Origin: Parasporobacterium sp.
GTDB taxonomy: Bacteria; Bacillota; Clostridia; Lachnospirales; Lachnospiraceae
Direction of reading: 5' to 3'
Length of the DNA stretch: 64,000 nucleotides
Assembly (NCBI GenBank): GCA_017459985.1
Contig: JAFUBX010000006.1
Coordinates: 62,001-126,000 of the forward strand
Notes under the pieces: model-generated
What the model was told of the DNA's origin: nothing
Database searches by the model: none
What the model saw: only the letters and a program-made list of their open reading frames with translations
Translations under genes and position numbers: made by a program
Part shown: piece by piece, positions 32,821 to 40,997 of the stretch
Layout of the letters: every line of letters begins with the position of its first letter
Position numbering within the stretch: position 1 is the stretch's first letter

Positions 32821-33552
32821 ATGGTTAACGGCAAAAAGGTACTGGGTGTGATCGGAGGCATGGGGCCCATCGCCACTTCCTTTTTTATGGAACTGGTGAT
32901 CAAAATGACAGATGCGGCCACAGACCAGGATCACCTGGACATGATCATATATAATATTCCATCGATCCCCGACCGGACTTCCTATATCCTGGATCATTCC
33001 AAATCGAGTCCGCTCCCCGTGATCCTGGATATTGCGGAGAAACTGGAAGAGCAGGGCGTGGAGTTTCTGGCAATGCCGTGCTGCACGGCCCATTATTTTC
33101 AGGAGGAGCTGGAACGGTCGCTGCACAAGCCCTTTGTGAATATCATCAAGGCAACCGTGGGATATTTAAAGGAGCGGGGGATCCGCCGGGTGGGCGTTAT
33201 GGCCACGGACGGAACCATGAACGCCGGATTGTTCCGGCAGGAGCTGGAGGAGAACGGGATGGAGATCGTCTGCCCCTCCCCGGAGCGGCAGAAGGATGTC
33301 ATGCACATCATCTATCAGAACGTCAAGGCCAACAAACCCGCGGAGATGGACCGGTTTCACCGGGTCGGAGACGAGCTGAAGGCGGGCGGCGCCCAGGCCA
33401 TTATCCTGGGCTGCACGGAACTGTCCCTGGTGAAGAGAGACAATGACGTGGGTCCCGGGTTTATCGACGCCATGGAAGTGCTGGCGCAGCAGTCCCTCCT
33501 GTCCTGCGGCTCGGTATTAAAGGAAGAGTATAAAGAACTGATTTCAACCTGA
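32821..33552 (+). CDS. Aspartate/glutamate racemase-family protein
   Basis: The 243-residue protein begins VLGVIGGMGPIATSFFMELV and has both catalytic Cys motifs of the PLP-independent Asp/Glu racemase family: MPCCTAH in the N-terminal half and LGCTELSLV in the C-terminal half. It is the YgeA/RacX-like branch by appearance; members racemise aspartate, glutamate or other amino acids. It lies 14 bp before a DltA-like ligase gene, so its likely job is to supply a D-amino acid to that ligase. AGAAGGAG is upstream. The substrate cannot be read from the sequence. Confidence 0.9.
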   Translation: MVNGKKVLGVIGGMGPIATSFFMELVIKMTDAATDQDHLDMIIYNIPSIPDRTSYILDHSKSSPLPVILDIAEKLEEQGVEFLAMPCCTAHYFQEELERSLHKPFVNIIKATVGYLKERGIRRVGVMATDGTMNAGLFRQELEENGMEIVCPSPERQKDVMHIIYQNVKANKPAEMDRFHRVGDELKAGGAQAIILGCTELSLVKRDNDVGPGFIDAMEVLAQQSLLSCGSVLKEEYKELIST

Positions 33553-33566
33553 TCGAGGAACGATAT

Positions 33567-35084
33567 ATGCAGATCACAAATTTACTGGAATATCTGGAAC
33601 AGACCGTAACGGAGGTGCCGGACAAGGCCGCCTTCTGCGGTGAGGAGAGTACCCTGACCTTCCGGCAGGTCTCCTGCCACAGCCGCCGCATCGGTTCCTT
33701 TCTTGCAAACAAAGGATTTTATAAGAAACCGGTGGTCGTCTTTATGAAGAAGACCCCGCAGGCGCTGGCTGCCTATTTCGGCGTGATCTATGCCGGATGT
33801 TTTTATGTGGCCCTGGATGAGGAAATGCCCCGCCACCGCATTGAACTGATCATACAGACCGTGGAGGCGGAGGCGGTGATCTGTGATGAGACCACCGCAC
33901 CGATGATCCGGGATTACGGATATGAAGGAGATGTCTGGCTGTATCAGGAGGCGATTGCGGAGGAAGAAGATGCAGCGTGTCTTGCGAAGATCCGGGATCA
34001 GCAGACGGATACGGATCCTGTATATGCCGTGTTCACCTCCGGCTCCACCGGAGTGCCCAAAGGCGTGCTGGCCTGCCACCGTTCTGTCATCGATTATATC
34101 GAGAATCTGTCGGAGGTGCTGGGATTTGACCGGGATACGGTGTTCGGCAATCAGGCGCCGTTTTATTTCGACGCGGCTTTAAAGGAGGTCATTCCCACCC
34201 TGAAGTTCGGCGCCACCACCTGGATCATTCCGAAGTCCCTGTTCATGTTCCCCATCAAGCTGGTGGAGTTTCTGAATGAGCACCGGATCAACACCATCTG
34301 CTGGGCAGCTTCGGCGCTGACCATCGTATCCTCCTTCAAGACCTTTGATAAGGTGAAGCCGGAATATGTCAAGCGGGTCGTTTTCGTCGGGGAGGTCTTC
34401 CCGATCAAGCAGCTGAATGCCTGGAAGGAAGCGCTTCCGGATGCTTTGTATGTCAATCTGTACGGCCCCACGGAAACCACGGGAGTCTGCTGCTATTACA
34501 AGGTGGACCGGGAGTTTGCATTGGATGAGACGCTGCCGGTGGGACGTCCCTTCCACAATACCTCCATTCTGCTTCTGAAGGAGGACAACACGCCGGCTGA
34601 AACGGGTGAGGTCGGAGAGATCTGCGTCAGGGGCACCTGCCTGACTCTGGGGTATTACAACAATCCGGAGAAAACCAGGGAGAGCTTTGTGCAGAACCCG
34701 CTGAATCCGATGTACCCCGAGACGATCTACCGGACCGGCGATCTCGGGAAGTACAATGACCGGGGGGAACTGTGTTACGTTTCCCGCAAGGATTACCAGA
34801 TTAAGCATATGGGACACAGGATCGAGCTGGGCGAGATAGAGGTTGTCGTAAATATGCATAAAGGGATCCGGACAAATTGCTGTTTATTTGATGACATTAA
34901 GAAGAAAATCGTGTTATACTATGTCGGCGATGCAACCAGAGCGGAAGTGGCGGAATTTACCAAGGAGAAGCTTCCCCGGTATATGTTCCCGAATGTGATC
35001 ACACAGCTGGAGAGCATGCCCTATACCGCGAACGGCAAGATCGACAGAGTCAGTCTGAAAAATATGTATAATGAGGGAAAATAA
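33567..35084 (+). CDS. DltA-like amino acid:carrier-protein ligase (AMP-forming)
   Basis: The 505-residue adenylation enzyme carries core motifs VFTSGSTGVPKGV (A3), NLYGPTETT (A5), GDLGKYNDRGEL (A7), KHMGHRIELGEIE (A8) and the catalytic Lys in ANGKIDR (A10). Length and order match DltA, which activates D-alanine and loads it on DltC. The pocket position that is Cys in known DltA enzymes (motif FCGE) reads FVGE here, with Val274, which hints at a different amino acid. The gene overlaps nothing and its stop is directly followed by the carrier gene's ATG. Confidence 0.9.
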   Translation: MQITNLLEYLEQTVTEVPDKAAFCGEESTLTFRQVSCHSRRIGSFLANKGFYKKPVVVFMKKTPQALAAYFGVIYAGCFYVALDEEMPRHRIELIIQTVEAEAVICDETTAPMIRDYGYEGDVWLYQEAIAEEEDAACLAKIRDQQTDTDPVYAVFTSGSTGVPKGVLACHRSVIDYIENLSEVLGFDRDTVFGNQAPFYFDAALKEVIPTLKFGATTWIIPKSLFMFPIKLVEFLNEHRINTICWAASALTIVSSFKTFDKVKPEYVKRVVFVGEVFPIKQLNAWKEALPDALYVNLYGPTETTGVCCYYKVDREFALDETLPVGRPFHNTSILLLKEDNTPAETGEVGEICVRGTCLTLGYYNNPEKTRESFVQNPLNPMYPETIYRTGDLGKYNDRGELCYVSRKDYQIKHMGHRIELGEIEVVVNMHKGIRTNCCLFDDIKKKIVLYYVGDATRAEVAEFTKEKLPRYMFPNVITQLESMPYTANGKIDRVSLKNMYNEGK

Positions 35085-35312
35085 ATGGAACAATTATTAG
35101 AGATTCTTGAAGGATTACATCCGGAAGTAGATTTTGAACTTGCCGACGATCTGATCGATGCAAAGATCTTTGACTCCTTTGATATTGTGACTCTCGTTGC
35201 GGAGATCAATGCGGAATTTGATGTTGCCATCCCGGCAGAAGAACTGATCCCTGAGAACTTCAATTCCGCAGAAGCGATCTGGGAGCTGATCCAGAGACTG
35301 GACGAAGAGTAA
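35085..35312 (+). CDS. DltC-like carrier protein
   Basis: The 75-residue acidic protein has the phosphopantetheine attachment site Ser31 in IFDSFDIVTLV. It contains the four-helix ACP pattern and is 75 residues long, like DltC. It starts at the base after the ligase stop codon, so the two are translationally coupled. The 4'-phosphopantetheine arm would hold the amino acid as a thioester for the MBOAT partner next door. Confidence 0.93.
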   Translation: MEQLLEILEGLHPEVDFELADDLIDAKIFDSFDIVTLVAEINAEFDVAIPAEELIPENFNSAEAIWELIQRLDEE

Positions 35313-35315
35313 AGA

Positions 35316-36884
35316 ATGTCGTTTACCTCGATAAATTTTCTGGTATTTTTTGGAATACTGATCATCCTGTACTATGCACTGCCGAAAAAGATACAGTGGA
35401 TAGTACTTCTTGTTGCCAGCTATGCGTTCTATCTGTTCGCGGGACTGAAATATCTGGGCTTTATTTTATTTACCACGATCACGACCTATCTGGTCACCCG
35501 CTATATGGACGGACGGATCAAGGCCCAGAATGAGTACCTGAAGGAACACAAAGCCGAACTGTCGAAGGAGGACAAGAAGGCTTACAAGAAGCAGGTCAAG
35601 TCCCGGAACCGGCTCTGGTTCATCCTGACCATTGTCGTCAACTTCGGGATCCTGTTTTTCTGCAAAGCCTGCCTGGTGGATCCTCTGCATTCCATGACAG
35701 ATTCCGGGGTCATCAGCTTCCTTTCGGTGGGGCTCCCCTTCGGCATTTCCTTCTACATGTTCCAGTCCATGGGATATGTGATCGATGTGTACCGGGGAAA
35801 GGCGGAGGCGGAGAACAACTTCTTCAAGGTTGCCCTGTTCGTGTCCTTCTTCCCGCAGCTGGTGCAGGGCCCGATCAGCAAATGGGAGCAGCTGAAGGAA
35901 TCCTTGTTTGCTCCCCATCCCTTTGACCGCCGCCAGGTGGCCTTCGGTCTGCAGCGGATGCTGTGGGGATTTTTCAAGAAGCTGGTGATCGCCGACCGGA
36001 TTGCGGTTGCCATCGGGACCCTGAAGGGGACAGAGTATACCGGTGTTTCCTTTTTCCTGCTGACAGTCTTTTATGCAGTTCAGATCTACGGGGATTTCAC
36101 CGGCGGAATCGACATTGCCATCGGCGTAGGCGAGACCCTGGGCGTCATTATGCCGGAGAACTTCATCCGGCCGTATTTCTCCAAGAATATCGCGGAGTAC
36201 TGGCGCAGATGGCACATTTCCCTGAATGAGTGGATGAAGAGCTATATCTTCTATCCGATCACGGTGTCCGGGCCGATGCTGAAGCTTGCCCTGAAGACCC
36301 GTAAAAGCCTGGGCAAATTCGGGATGCGGATCCCGGTCTATATCGGCTCTTTGCTGACCTGGCTGGGAACCGGCGTATGGCATGGATTCAATCTGCATTT
36401 CATCGTATGGGGACTCATGAACTGCTTCGTGATCGTGATCTCCGAGGAGCTGAATCCGCTGTACGAGAAGTTCCATCAGAAATATTCCTGGTCCAACACA
36501 AGAGGATATAATGTATTCCAGATCCTCCGGATGTTTGTGCTGATGAATCTGATCCGTGCTTCGGACCTGTTCAATGATGTGGGGGATTATTTCCGGCGCA
36601 TGGGATCTCTGGCCTGGCAGTTCAATTTCCATGTCCTGTGGGACGGAACGCTGATGAACCTGGGACTGAACGCCGTGGATTATGTGATCCTGATTGCAGG
36701 GATTGTCCTTATGTTCCTGGTAAGCTTCTTCAGCCGGGACGATGTCAGCTTCCGGGTGAAGCTTCAGAAGATCCCGTGGATGGTGCGGTATCTGCTGATT
36801 TTCCTTCTGCTTCTGGCGGTGATCCTGTTCGGAAGCTACGGAATCGGATACGATGCAAGCAATTTTATTTATAACCAGTTCTGA
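35316..36884 (+). CDS. MBOAT-family acyltransferase (DltB-like)
   Basis: The 522-residue membrane protein shows MBOAT motifs AEYWRRWHISLNEWMKSYIF and TGVWHGFNLHFIVWGLMNCF with the conserved His. It begins MSFTSINFLVFFGILIILYY, like AlgI/DltB. It is longer than classical DltB (about 400) because of a charged loop after the second helix (RIKAQNEYLKEHKAELSKED). By operon position it should accept the aminoacyl group from the carrier and pass it across the membrane. It begins 3 bp after the carrier gene's stop codon. Confidence 0.9.
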   Translation: MSFTSINFLVFFGILIILYYALPKKIQWIVLLVASYAFYLFAGLKYLGFILFTTITTYLVTRYMDGRIKAQNEYLKEHKAELSKEDKKAYKKQVKSRNRLWFILTIVVNFGILFFCKACLVDPLHSMTDSGVISFLSVGLPFGISFYMFQSMGYVIDVYRGKAEAENNFFKVALFVSFFPQLVQGPISKWEQLKESLFAPHPFDRRQVAFGLQRMLWGFFKKLVIADRIAVAIGTLKGTEYTGVSFFLLTVFYAVQIYGDFTGGIDIAIGVGETLGVIMPENFIRPYFSKNIAEYWRRWHISLNEWMKSYIFYPITVSGPMLKLALKTRKSLGKFGMRIPVYIGSLLTWLGTGVWHGFNLHFIVWGLMNCFVIVISEELNPLYEKFHQKYSWSNTRGYNVFQILRMFVLMNLIRASDLFNDVGDYFRRMGSLAWQFNFHVLWDGTLMNLGLNAVDYVILIAGIVLMFLVSFFSRDDVSFRVKLQKIPWMVRYLLIFLLLLAVILFGSYGIGYDASNFIYNQF

Positions 36885-36951
36885 TGATAAATCGTAAGAA
36901 GCGCAGGGGCTTTTCCTCCGGGAGGCCGCAGGGTTCTTCTTTAGTAAGAAT

Positions 36952-38028
36952 ATGAAAAAGAAACTGATCGGAATCATTCTCATAACGGTGATTGTGGCTG
37001 CAGGGCTTCTCTGGCTGGTGCAGGGGCTTCTGATGCCCAAATTTATGTCGGAAATCCCGGAAGGCGCCATGATTCAGGAGTACTATGAGAATGCTGGCGG
37101 AAACGATGTGATCTTCATCAGCGACTGCGAGGTCTATGAGAATTTCTCTCCGATCACACTGTGGGAAGATTACGGTATCACCTCTTATATCCGGGGATCT
37201 GCTCAGCAGCTGATCTGGCAGTCCTATTATCTGATGGAAGAGACATTCCGGTACGAGACCCCGAAGATCATGGTCTTCAATGTGCTGGAAATGAAATACG
37301 ATACCCCCCAGAGCACCGGGGCTTCCTCCCAGAGAGAGGCATACAACCGGATGACGCTGGACGGGATGAAATGGTCCTCTTCCAAGGTCAGTTCCATCTA
37401 CGCATCCATGACCCAGGAAGAAAGGGAAAAGGACGGGATCTGGTCCTATCTGTTCCCCATCCTGAGATATCATGACCGCTGGTCCGAGATCTCCGGTGAA
37501 GATTTCCGGTATCTGTTCCAACGGGATAAGGTGACGGACAACGGTTATCTGATGCAGGTGAAGGTCAATCCGGTGGGAGATGATTATCCGGTGATCCCTC
37601 TGGTGAACTATCAGTTCGGGGAGAATTCCTATTATTATCTGGATAAGATGGTGGAACTCTGCAAAGAGCACGGCACGCAGCTGGTGCTGATCAAGGCGCC
37701 GACCCTGTCTCCGATCTGGTATGATGAATGGGATCAGCAGATGGTGGATTACGCGAAGGAGCATGATCTGCTGTACATCAATTTCCTGGACCGGATCGAT
37801 GAGATCGGGATCGACTGGAATACGGACACCTATGATCAGGGCCTGCACCTGAATGTTTATGGAGCAGAGAAGCTCTCCCGGTATTTCGGACGGATCCTTT
37901 CAGAGGAACTTGGGGTGGAGGACCATCGGACCGACGCCCGGGTCGTTCCCCGCTGGACCCAGAAATGTGAAACTTATATGAACCGGAAAGAAACTCTTGA
38001 AAAAGAGCTGCAAGCCGTTGTAGAATAA
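36952..38028 (+). CDS. DltD-like SGNH-fold protein with Cys in place of the nucleophile Ser
   Basis: The 358-residue protein has one N-terminal anchor (IGIILITVIVAAGLLWLV) and an outside domain. The usual GDS/GSS motif at the start of the domain reads VIFISDCEVYENFSP, with Cys59 where Ser is expected. The C-terminal catalytic Asp and His are present as Asp295 and His299 in DQGLHLNVYG. It completes a Dlt-type set (ligase, carrier, MBOAT, DltD). A Cys nucleophile would still allow thioester chemistry; loss of activity is also possible. It may be a dedicated transferase to a surface polymer. Confidence 0.8.
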   Translation: MKKKLIGIILITVIVAAGLLWLVQGLLMPKFMSEIPEGAMIQEYYENAGGNDVIFISDCEVYENFSPITLWEDYGITSYIRGSAQQLIWQSYYLMEETFRYETPKIMVFNVLEMKYDTPQSTGASSQREAYNRMTLDGMKWSSSKVSSIYASMTQEEREKDGIWSYLFPILRYHDRWSEISGEDFRYLFQRDKVTDNGYLMQVKVNPVGDDYPVIPLVNYQFGENSYYYLDKMVELCKEHGTQLVLIKAPTLSPIWYDEWDQQMVDYAKEHDLLYINFLDRIDEIGIDWNTDTYDQGLHLNVYGAEKLSRYFGRILSEELGVEDHRTDARVVPRWTQKCETYMNRKETLEKELQAVVE

Positions 38029-38158
38029 TGCTTGCGTCCCGGCGGGAAAGGGCATGCGGCGGCCTGTGGCGGAACACTGACAGGGTTGTCTGTAGCAGAT
38101 ATCGCTGCCTGCGGCGGAACGCATCGATAGAGATTGAATTTCAAAGGAGATTTTTATT

Positions 38159-38755
38159 ATGAAGAAAATAATTTGCTTAATGATCGCAGTGGTCATGGCT
38201 GCAGGGGTACTGACGGCCTGCGGATCCGGAAACTCCGGCAATACAGCGGCAACAACCGCAGATCAGCAGACTACGGCAGCAGCCAATGCCGATGCCGCAA
38301 AAGCGGATGAAACCGGCGCACTGGCCGCAGATGCTCAGACAGAAGCACCGGCAGCAGACAGATATACATTCGTTTACAAGGGAACCAATATCGCCCTGAA
38401 GGCTGAAGCCGCCGCAATCTGTGAAGCGCTGGGCGATGCAAAGAGCTATACGGAAGAGACCAGCTGCGCATTTGACGGTCTGGACAAGAATTACACCTAT
38501 ACCAGCTTTATTATGACCACTTATCCGGACGGCGACAGGGACAGAGTCAATTCCATCACCCTGCTGGATGATACGGTGAGCACATTCGACGGTATTTCTA
38601 TCGGCGATTCCAAGGACAAAGTGGAAGAAGTCTACGGAGCTGACAGCTTCAATGGCGTCAATGCTTACATCATGACGGATGGAGATGCACAGCTTACCGT
38701 GATCATCGATGGAGACAAGGTCTCTTCGATCCAGTATACCGCAGTCTTCGAATAA
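38159..38755 (+). CDS. Lipoprotein of unknown function
   Basis: The 198-residue protein has a lipoprotein signal ending at ACGSG (Cys at about residue 21), then an Ala/Thr-rich linker with many Asp/Glu, and a C-terminal globular region (about 70-198) with FVYKGTNIALKAEAAAICEA and SIGDSKDKVEEVYG, a SmpA/OmlA-like strand-helix pattern found in small Firmicute lipoproteins. It has its own spacing of 130 bp from the DltD-like gene and an AAAGGAG before the ATG. It may be the last gene of the operon. A terminator follows. Confidence 0.72.
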   Translation: MKKIICLMIAVVMAAGVLTACGSGNSGNTAATTADQQTTAAANADAAKADETGALAADAQTEAPAADRYTFVYKGTNIALKAEAAAICEALGDAKSYTEETSCAFDGLDKNYTYTSFIMTTYPDGDRDRVNSITLLDDTVSTFDGISIGDSKDKVEEVYGADSFNGVNAYIMTDGDAQLTVIIDGDKVSSIQYTAVFE

Positions 38756-38831
38756 AATTCCCGGAAGTTCAGGATCATCCGGAGCCGCAAGTGTATTTCA
38801 TGAAGTTCCGGACCATTACAGAGATCATACA

Positions 38832-38862
38832 GAAGGCCGTCACACTGTGGCGGTCTTTTTTT
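38832..38862 (+). terminator. Rho-independent terminator at the end of the Dlt-like operon
   Basis: AGGCCGTCAC pairs with GTGGCGGTCT across CTG-like loop bases, followed by TTTTTTT. Confidence 0.8.
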
Positions 38863-38984
38863 ATGTTCTTCGTAGAGTTACCGGCGATCCGGGAACCTGG
38901 GTTATCGTATGTCGGAGCCTTCGGTTACCGTATGCCGGAGCCTTCGGTTACCCACGCCAAATCTCCGCAATGTTGGAGCCCGGT

Positions 38985-39204
38985 TACCGCAATGCTTGAC
39001 ATTTTTGACAGCGGCTGCCGAAAAAATGCAGCAATGCGTGAGATTTTCGGCAGAGCCTGTTCATTAATCCTGATTTTGCCGAAAAAATGCAGCATTGCGT
39101 GAGATTTTCGGCAAAATCAGCCTCCGGACGGTTCGCTTGCCGAAAAAATGCAGCAATGCGTGAGATTTTCGACAAGAGGTGACGAAAAAATGCAGCATTG
39201 CGGA
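38985..39204 (+). repeat. Modular palindromic repeat element, copy C (full length)
   Basis: The 220-bp copy has the same orientation as B. It begins TACCGCAATGCTTGACATTT and ends GCAGCATTGCGGA. Units start at 39016, 39077 and 39138, again exactly 61 bp apart. The 24-nt spacers differ from those in copy B, except that GATTT before and AAATC after unit 2 extend that unit's stem. A partial GCAATG trace lies just upstream at 38967. The copy ends 22 bp before the stop codon of the convergent hydrolase gene. Confidence 0.92.
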
Positions 39205-39225
39205 AAAATGAAAAGATGACCTGGT

Positions 39226-40833
39226 TTACAGGCCATCCATAATGTTGGGATCAATTTTGAATCCGTCGAAGTCGTCCAAAGGCCGTCGCCCGTTCGGAAA
39301 GGCAGCGAGACCATCCGAAGCGAGGGCCTCCTTTGCGGATAATGTGTGGTCGGATCTGTTTCTGGAGTCTCCGGCTCCGAAAACGTTGGGGATCTTCGGA
39401 GAGTCTGCCGCAGAGCGCTGGAATGCTTCGGAAGAAAGGTTCGATAATACAGTGTCTAAGGCCGGATTCGCAGAGACGGCCTGTGATACTTCGGCTGCAG
39501 GCTCCGGCGCAGAGTCCGAAGCAGGCTCCGGCGCAGAGTCCGAAGCAGGCTCAAGTTCCGGTTTAAGCCCCGGTTCATGGGCCGGCATGACAATGGTTCC
39601 GGATTCTTCCGGTTCCTCCGGAACGGAAGGTTCCGGCATCCGGGTCAGGGGATCCGCAGGCGTAGGGATCGTATGGAAGAGAGAACCGGCTGAAGGAACG
39701 GGATCCTCAGTGACGATGGTTTCGTTCAGCATCTGCTCAATCTCTTCAAAATCAATCATCTCAACCTTCGGACGGGTCGAGGCTGCATCCTCTCCCTCCT
39801 GGGAAGAGTGGGCACTGATCAGTTCGTCCAGGCTGATCTTGTCATCTTTGATCAGAGGCCGATCCACCTCAGGATCGACAAAATCCTCCAGAATAATATG
39901 TTTGGAACGATGGGCAGGGATCTGGATCTCCTGTCCCTTCATTTCTGCGATGAGATGGATCTGCTTCAGAGCCTCTTCGAAGACCTCCGGGCTGCCCGCA
40001 TCCTGAAAAAGTTCATGGCGCTGTCCGGGGAAAAGGATCTGATCCACATCCTCATAGCCATTCTCTATAAACAGCCGGAGGACATTTTCCGCATCATTCT
40101 TTCCGGAAATGCAGGAATCGGATTCTCCCCAAAACAGCCGGACGGGAAGTTCCGGATTCTTGCGGATCCAGCTGCCGCTGGTATAGGTCCGGTCCATCAG
40201 ATCCAGGATCGTTTTATATCCGTTCAGAGTATAAATATATCCGCATTTCGGATTGTTCTCGTATTTTTCAACCTTGTCGGAATCCTCCGAGAGCCATGCG
40301 AACTGGGAACCCTCTTTGCTGAAGGCATGATAATAATTGCCCATGATCAGAGAATGGATCAGGGAAGAGCGGTGGTATTCCCCCTTCATAAGGGTGAACA
40401 GAAGCACCAGCAGACTCCCCGCAATCCGGGAACGCCGGTCTGCAGGCATGCCGGAAAGCAGCAGTCCGTCGATGAAGTTGTCATATTTCTTCGCATAAAT
40501 ACAGGCGAGCAGAGCCCCGATGCCGTGGCCGAAGAGAATATAAGGCTTTTTCGGAAACGTGGTCCGGGCATAAGCTGTGATATCATGAATCTCTCCGATC
40601 AGGCGGGAGATGGCATTGTCTCCGAAGTATCCAAGTTCCACATCTCTGGCAATATGATTGCCGTGTCCGCGGAGGTCACTGGTGATCACCGCATAGCCGT
40701 TGGCATTCAGAAACTGGGCAAAGTGACGGTAGCGCCCCTGATATTCCGCCATACCGTGAATCACCTGGATCACCCCATTGATGTGATCCGTGTCCGGCAT
40801 ATATAAAATTGTATTTTTAGACAGATCTGACAT
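39226..40833 (-). CDS. Alpha/beta-hydrolase-fold protein lacking the nucleophile Ser, with long disordered tail
   Basis: The N-terminal 290 residues match the monoacylglycerol-lipase/serine-aminopeptidase S33 group: VIQVIHGMAEYQGRYRHFAQ, ITSDLRGHG and the elbow LFGHGIGALLACIYA. The elbow should be GHSxG, but residue 104 is Gly. The Asp (WGESDSCIS) and His (GQRHELFQD) sites are retained. The C-terminal half is acidic, Pro/Ser/Glu-rich and carries 24-bp DNA repeats (SAPEPASD). The protein is probably an inactive or binding member of the family. It is the last of three minus-strand genes. Confidence 0.82.
   Translation of the reverse strand: MSDLSKNTILYMPDTDHINGVIQVIHGMAEYQGRYRHFAQFLNANGYAVITSDLRGHGNHIARDVELGYFGDNAISRLIGEIHDITAYARTTFPKKPYILFGHGIGALLACIYAKKYDNFIDGLLLSGMPADRRSRIAGSLLVLLFTLMKGEYHRSSLIHSLIMGNYYHAFSKEGSQFAWLSEDSDKVEKYENNPKCGYIYTLNGYKTILDLMDRTYTSGSWIRKNPELPVRLFWGESDSCISGKNDAENVLRLFIENGYEDVDQILFPGQRHELFQDAGSPEVFEEALKQIHLIAEMKGQEIQIPAHRSKHIILEDFVDPEVDRPLIKDDKISLDELISAHSSQEGEDAASTRPKVEMIDFEEIEQMLNETIVTEDPVPSAGSLFHTIPTPADPLTRMPEPSVPEEPEESGTIVMPAHEPGLKPELEPASDSAPEPASDSAPEPAAEVSQAVSANPALDTVLSNLSSEAFQRSAADSPKIPNVFGAGDSRNRSDHTLSAKEALASDGLAAFPNGRRPLDDFDGFKIDPNIMDGL
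39497..39544 (-). repeat. Two 24-bp tandem repeats inside the hydrolase tail
   Basis: GCAGGCTCCGGCGCAGAGTC-type units at 39497-39520 and 39521-39544 are identical, with a partial third. They encode the ASDSAPEP repeats in frame. Confidence 0.9.
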
Positions 40834-40909
40834 GATGATATCCTTTATATAGTAGGACTTGGAATAATGGAACGCAGGATTCTCCGGTATCCGGCTGTTT
40901 CAGAAACCA

Positions 40910-40975
40910 GGAACCCCGAAGTCCGAAATTCCGGAACCCCGAAATCCGAAAACCCGGCACCCGGGTTCCCCGCAT
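40910..40975. repeat. Tandem GAACCCCGAA repeat and CCCGG hairpin
   Basis: A GGAACCCCGAARTCCGAAA-type unit occurs twice at about 40908-40952, followed by AACCCGG-CAC-CCGGGTT, a 7-bp-arm hairpin at about 40953-40972. It lies between the hydrolase and PHP genes. Confidence 0.6.
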
Positions 40976-40997
40976 TCTCTGAACATTCAAAGCGGCA

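Noticed and set aside
38985..39204. CRISPR array
   Set aside because: Period and repeat length look CRISPR-like, but arrays have only two or three units, the same layout recurs at several sites with defined inverted ends, spacers carry a shared GATTT/AAATC pair, and no cas genes are present.
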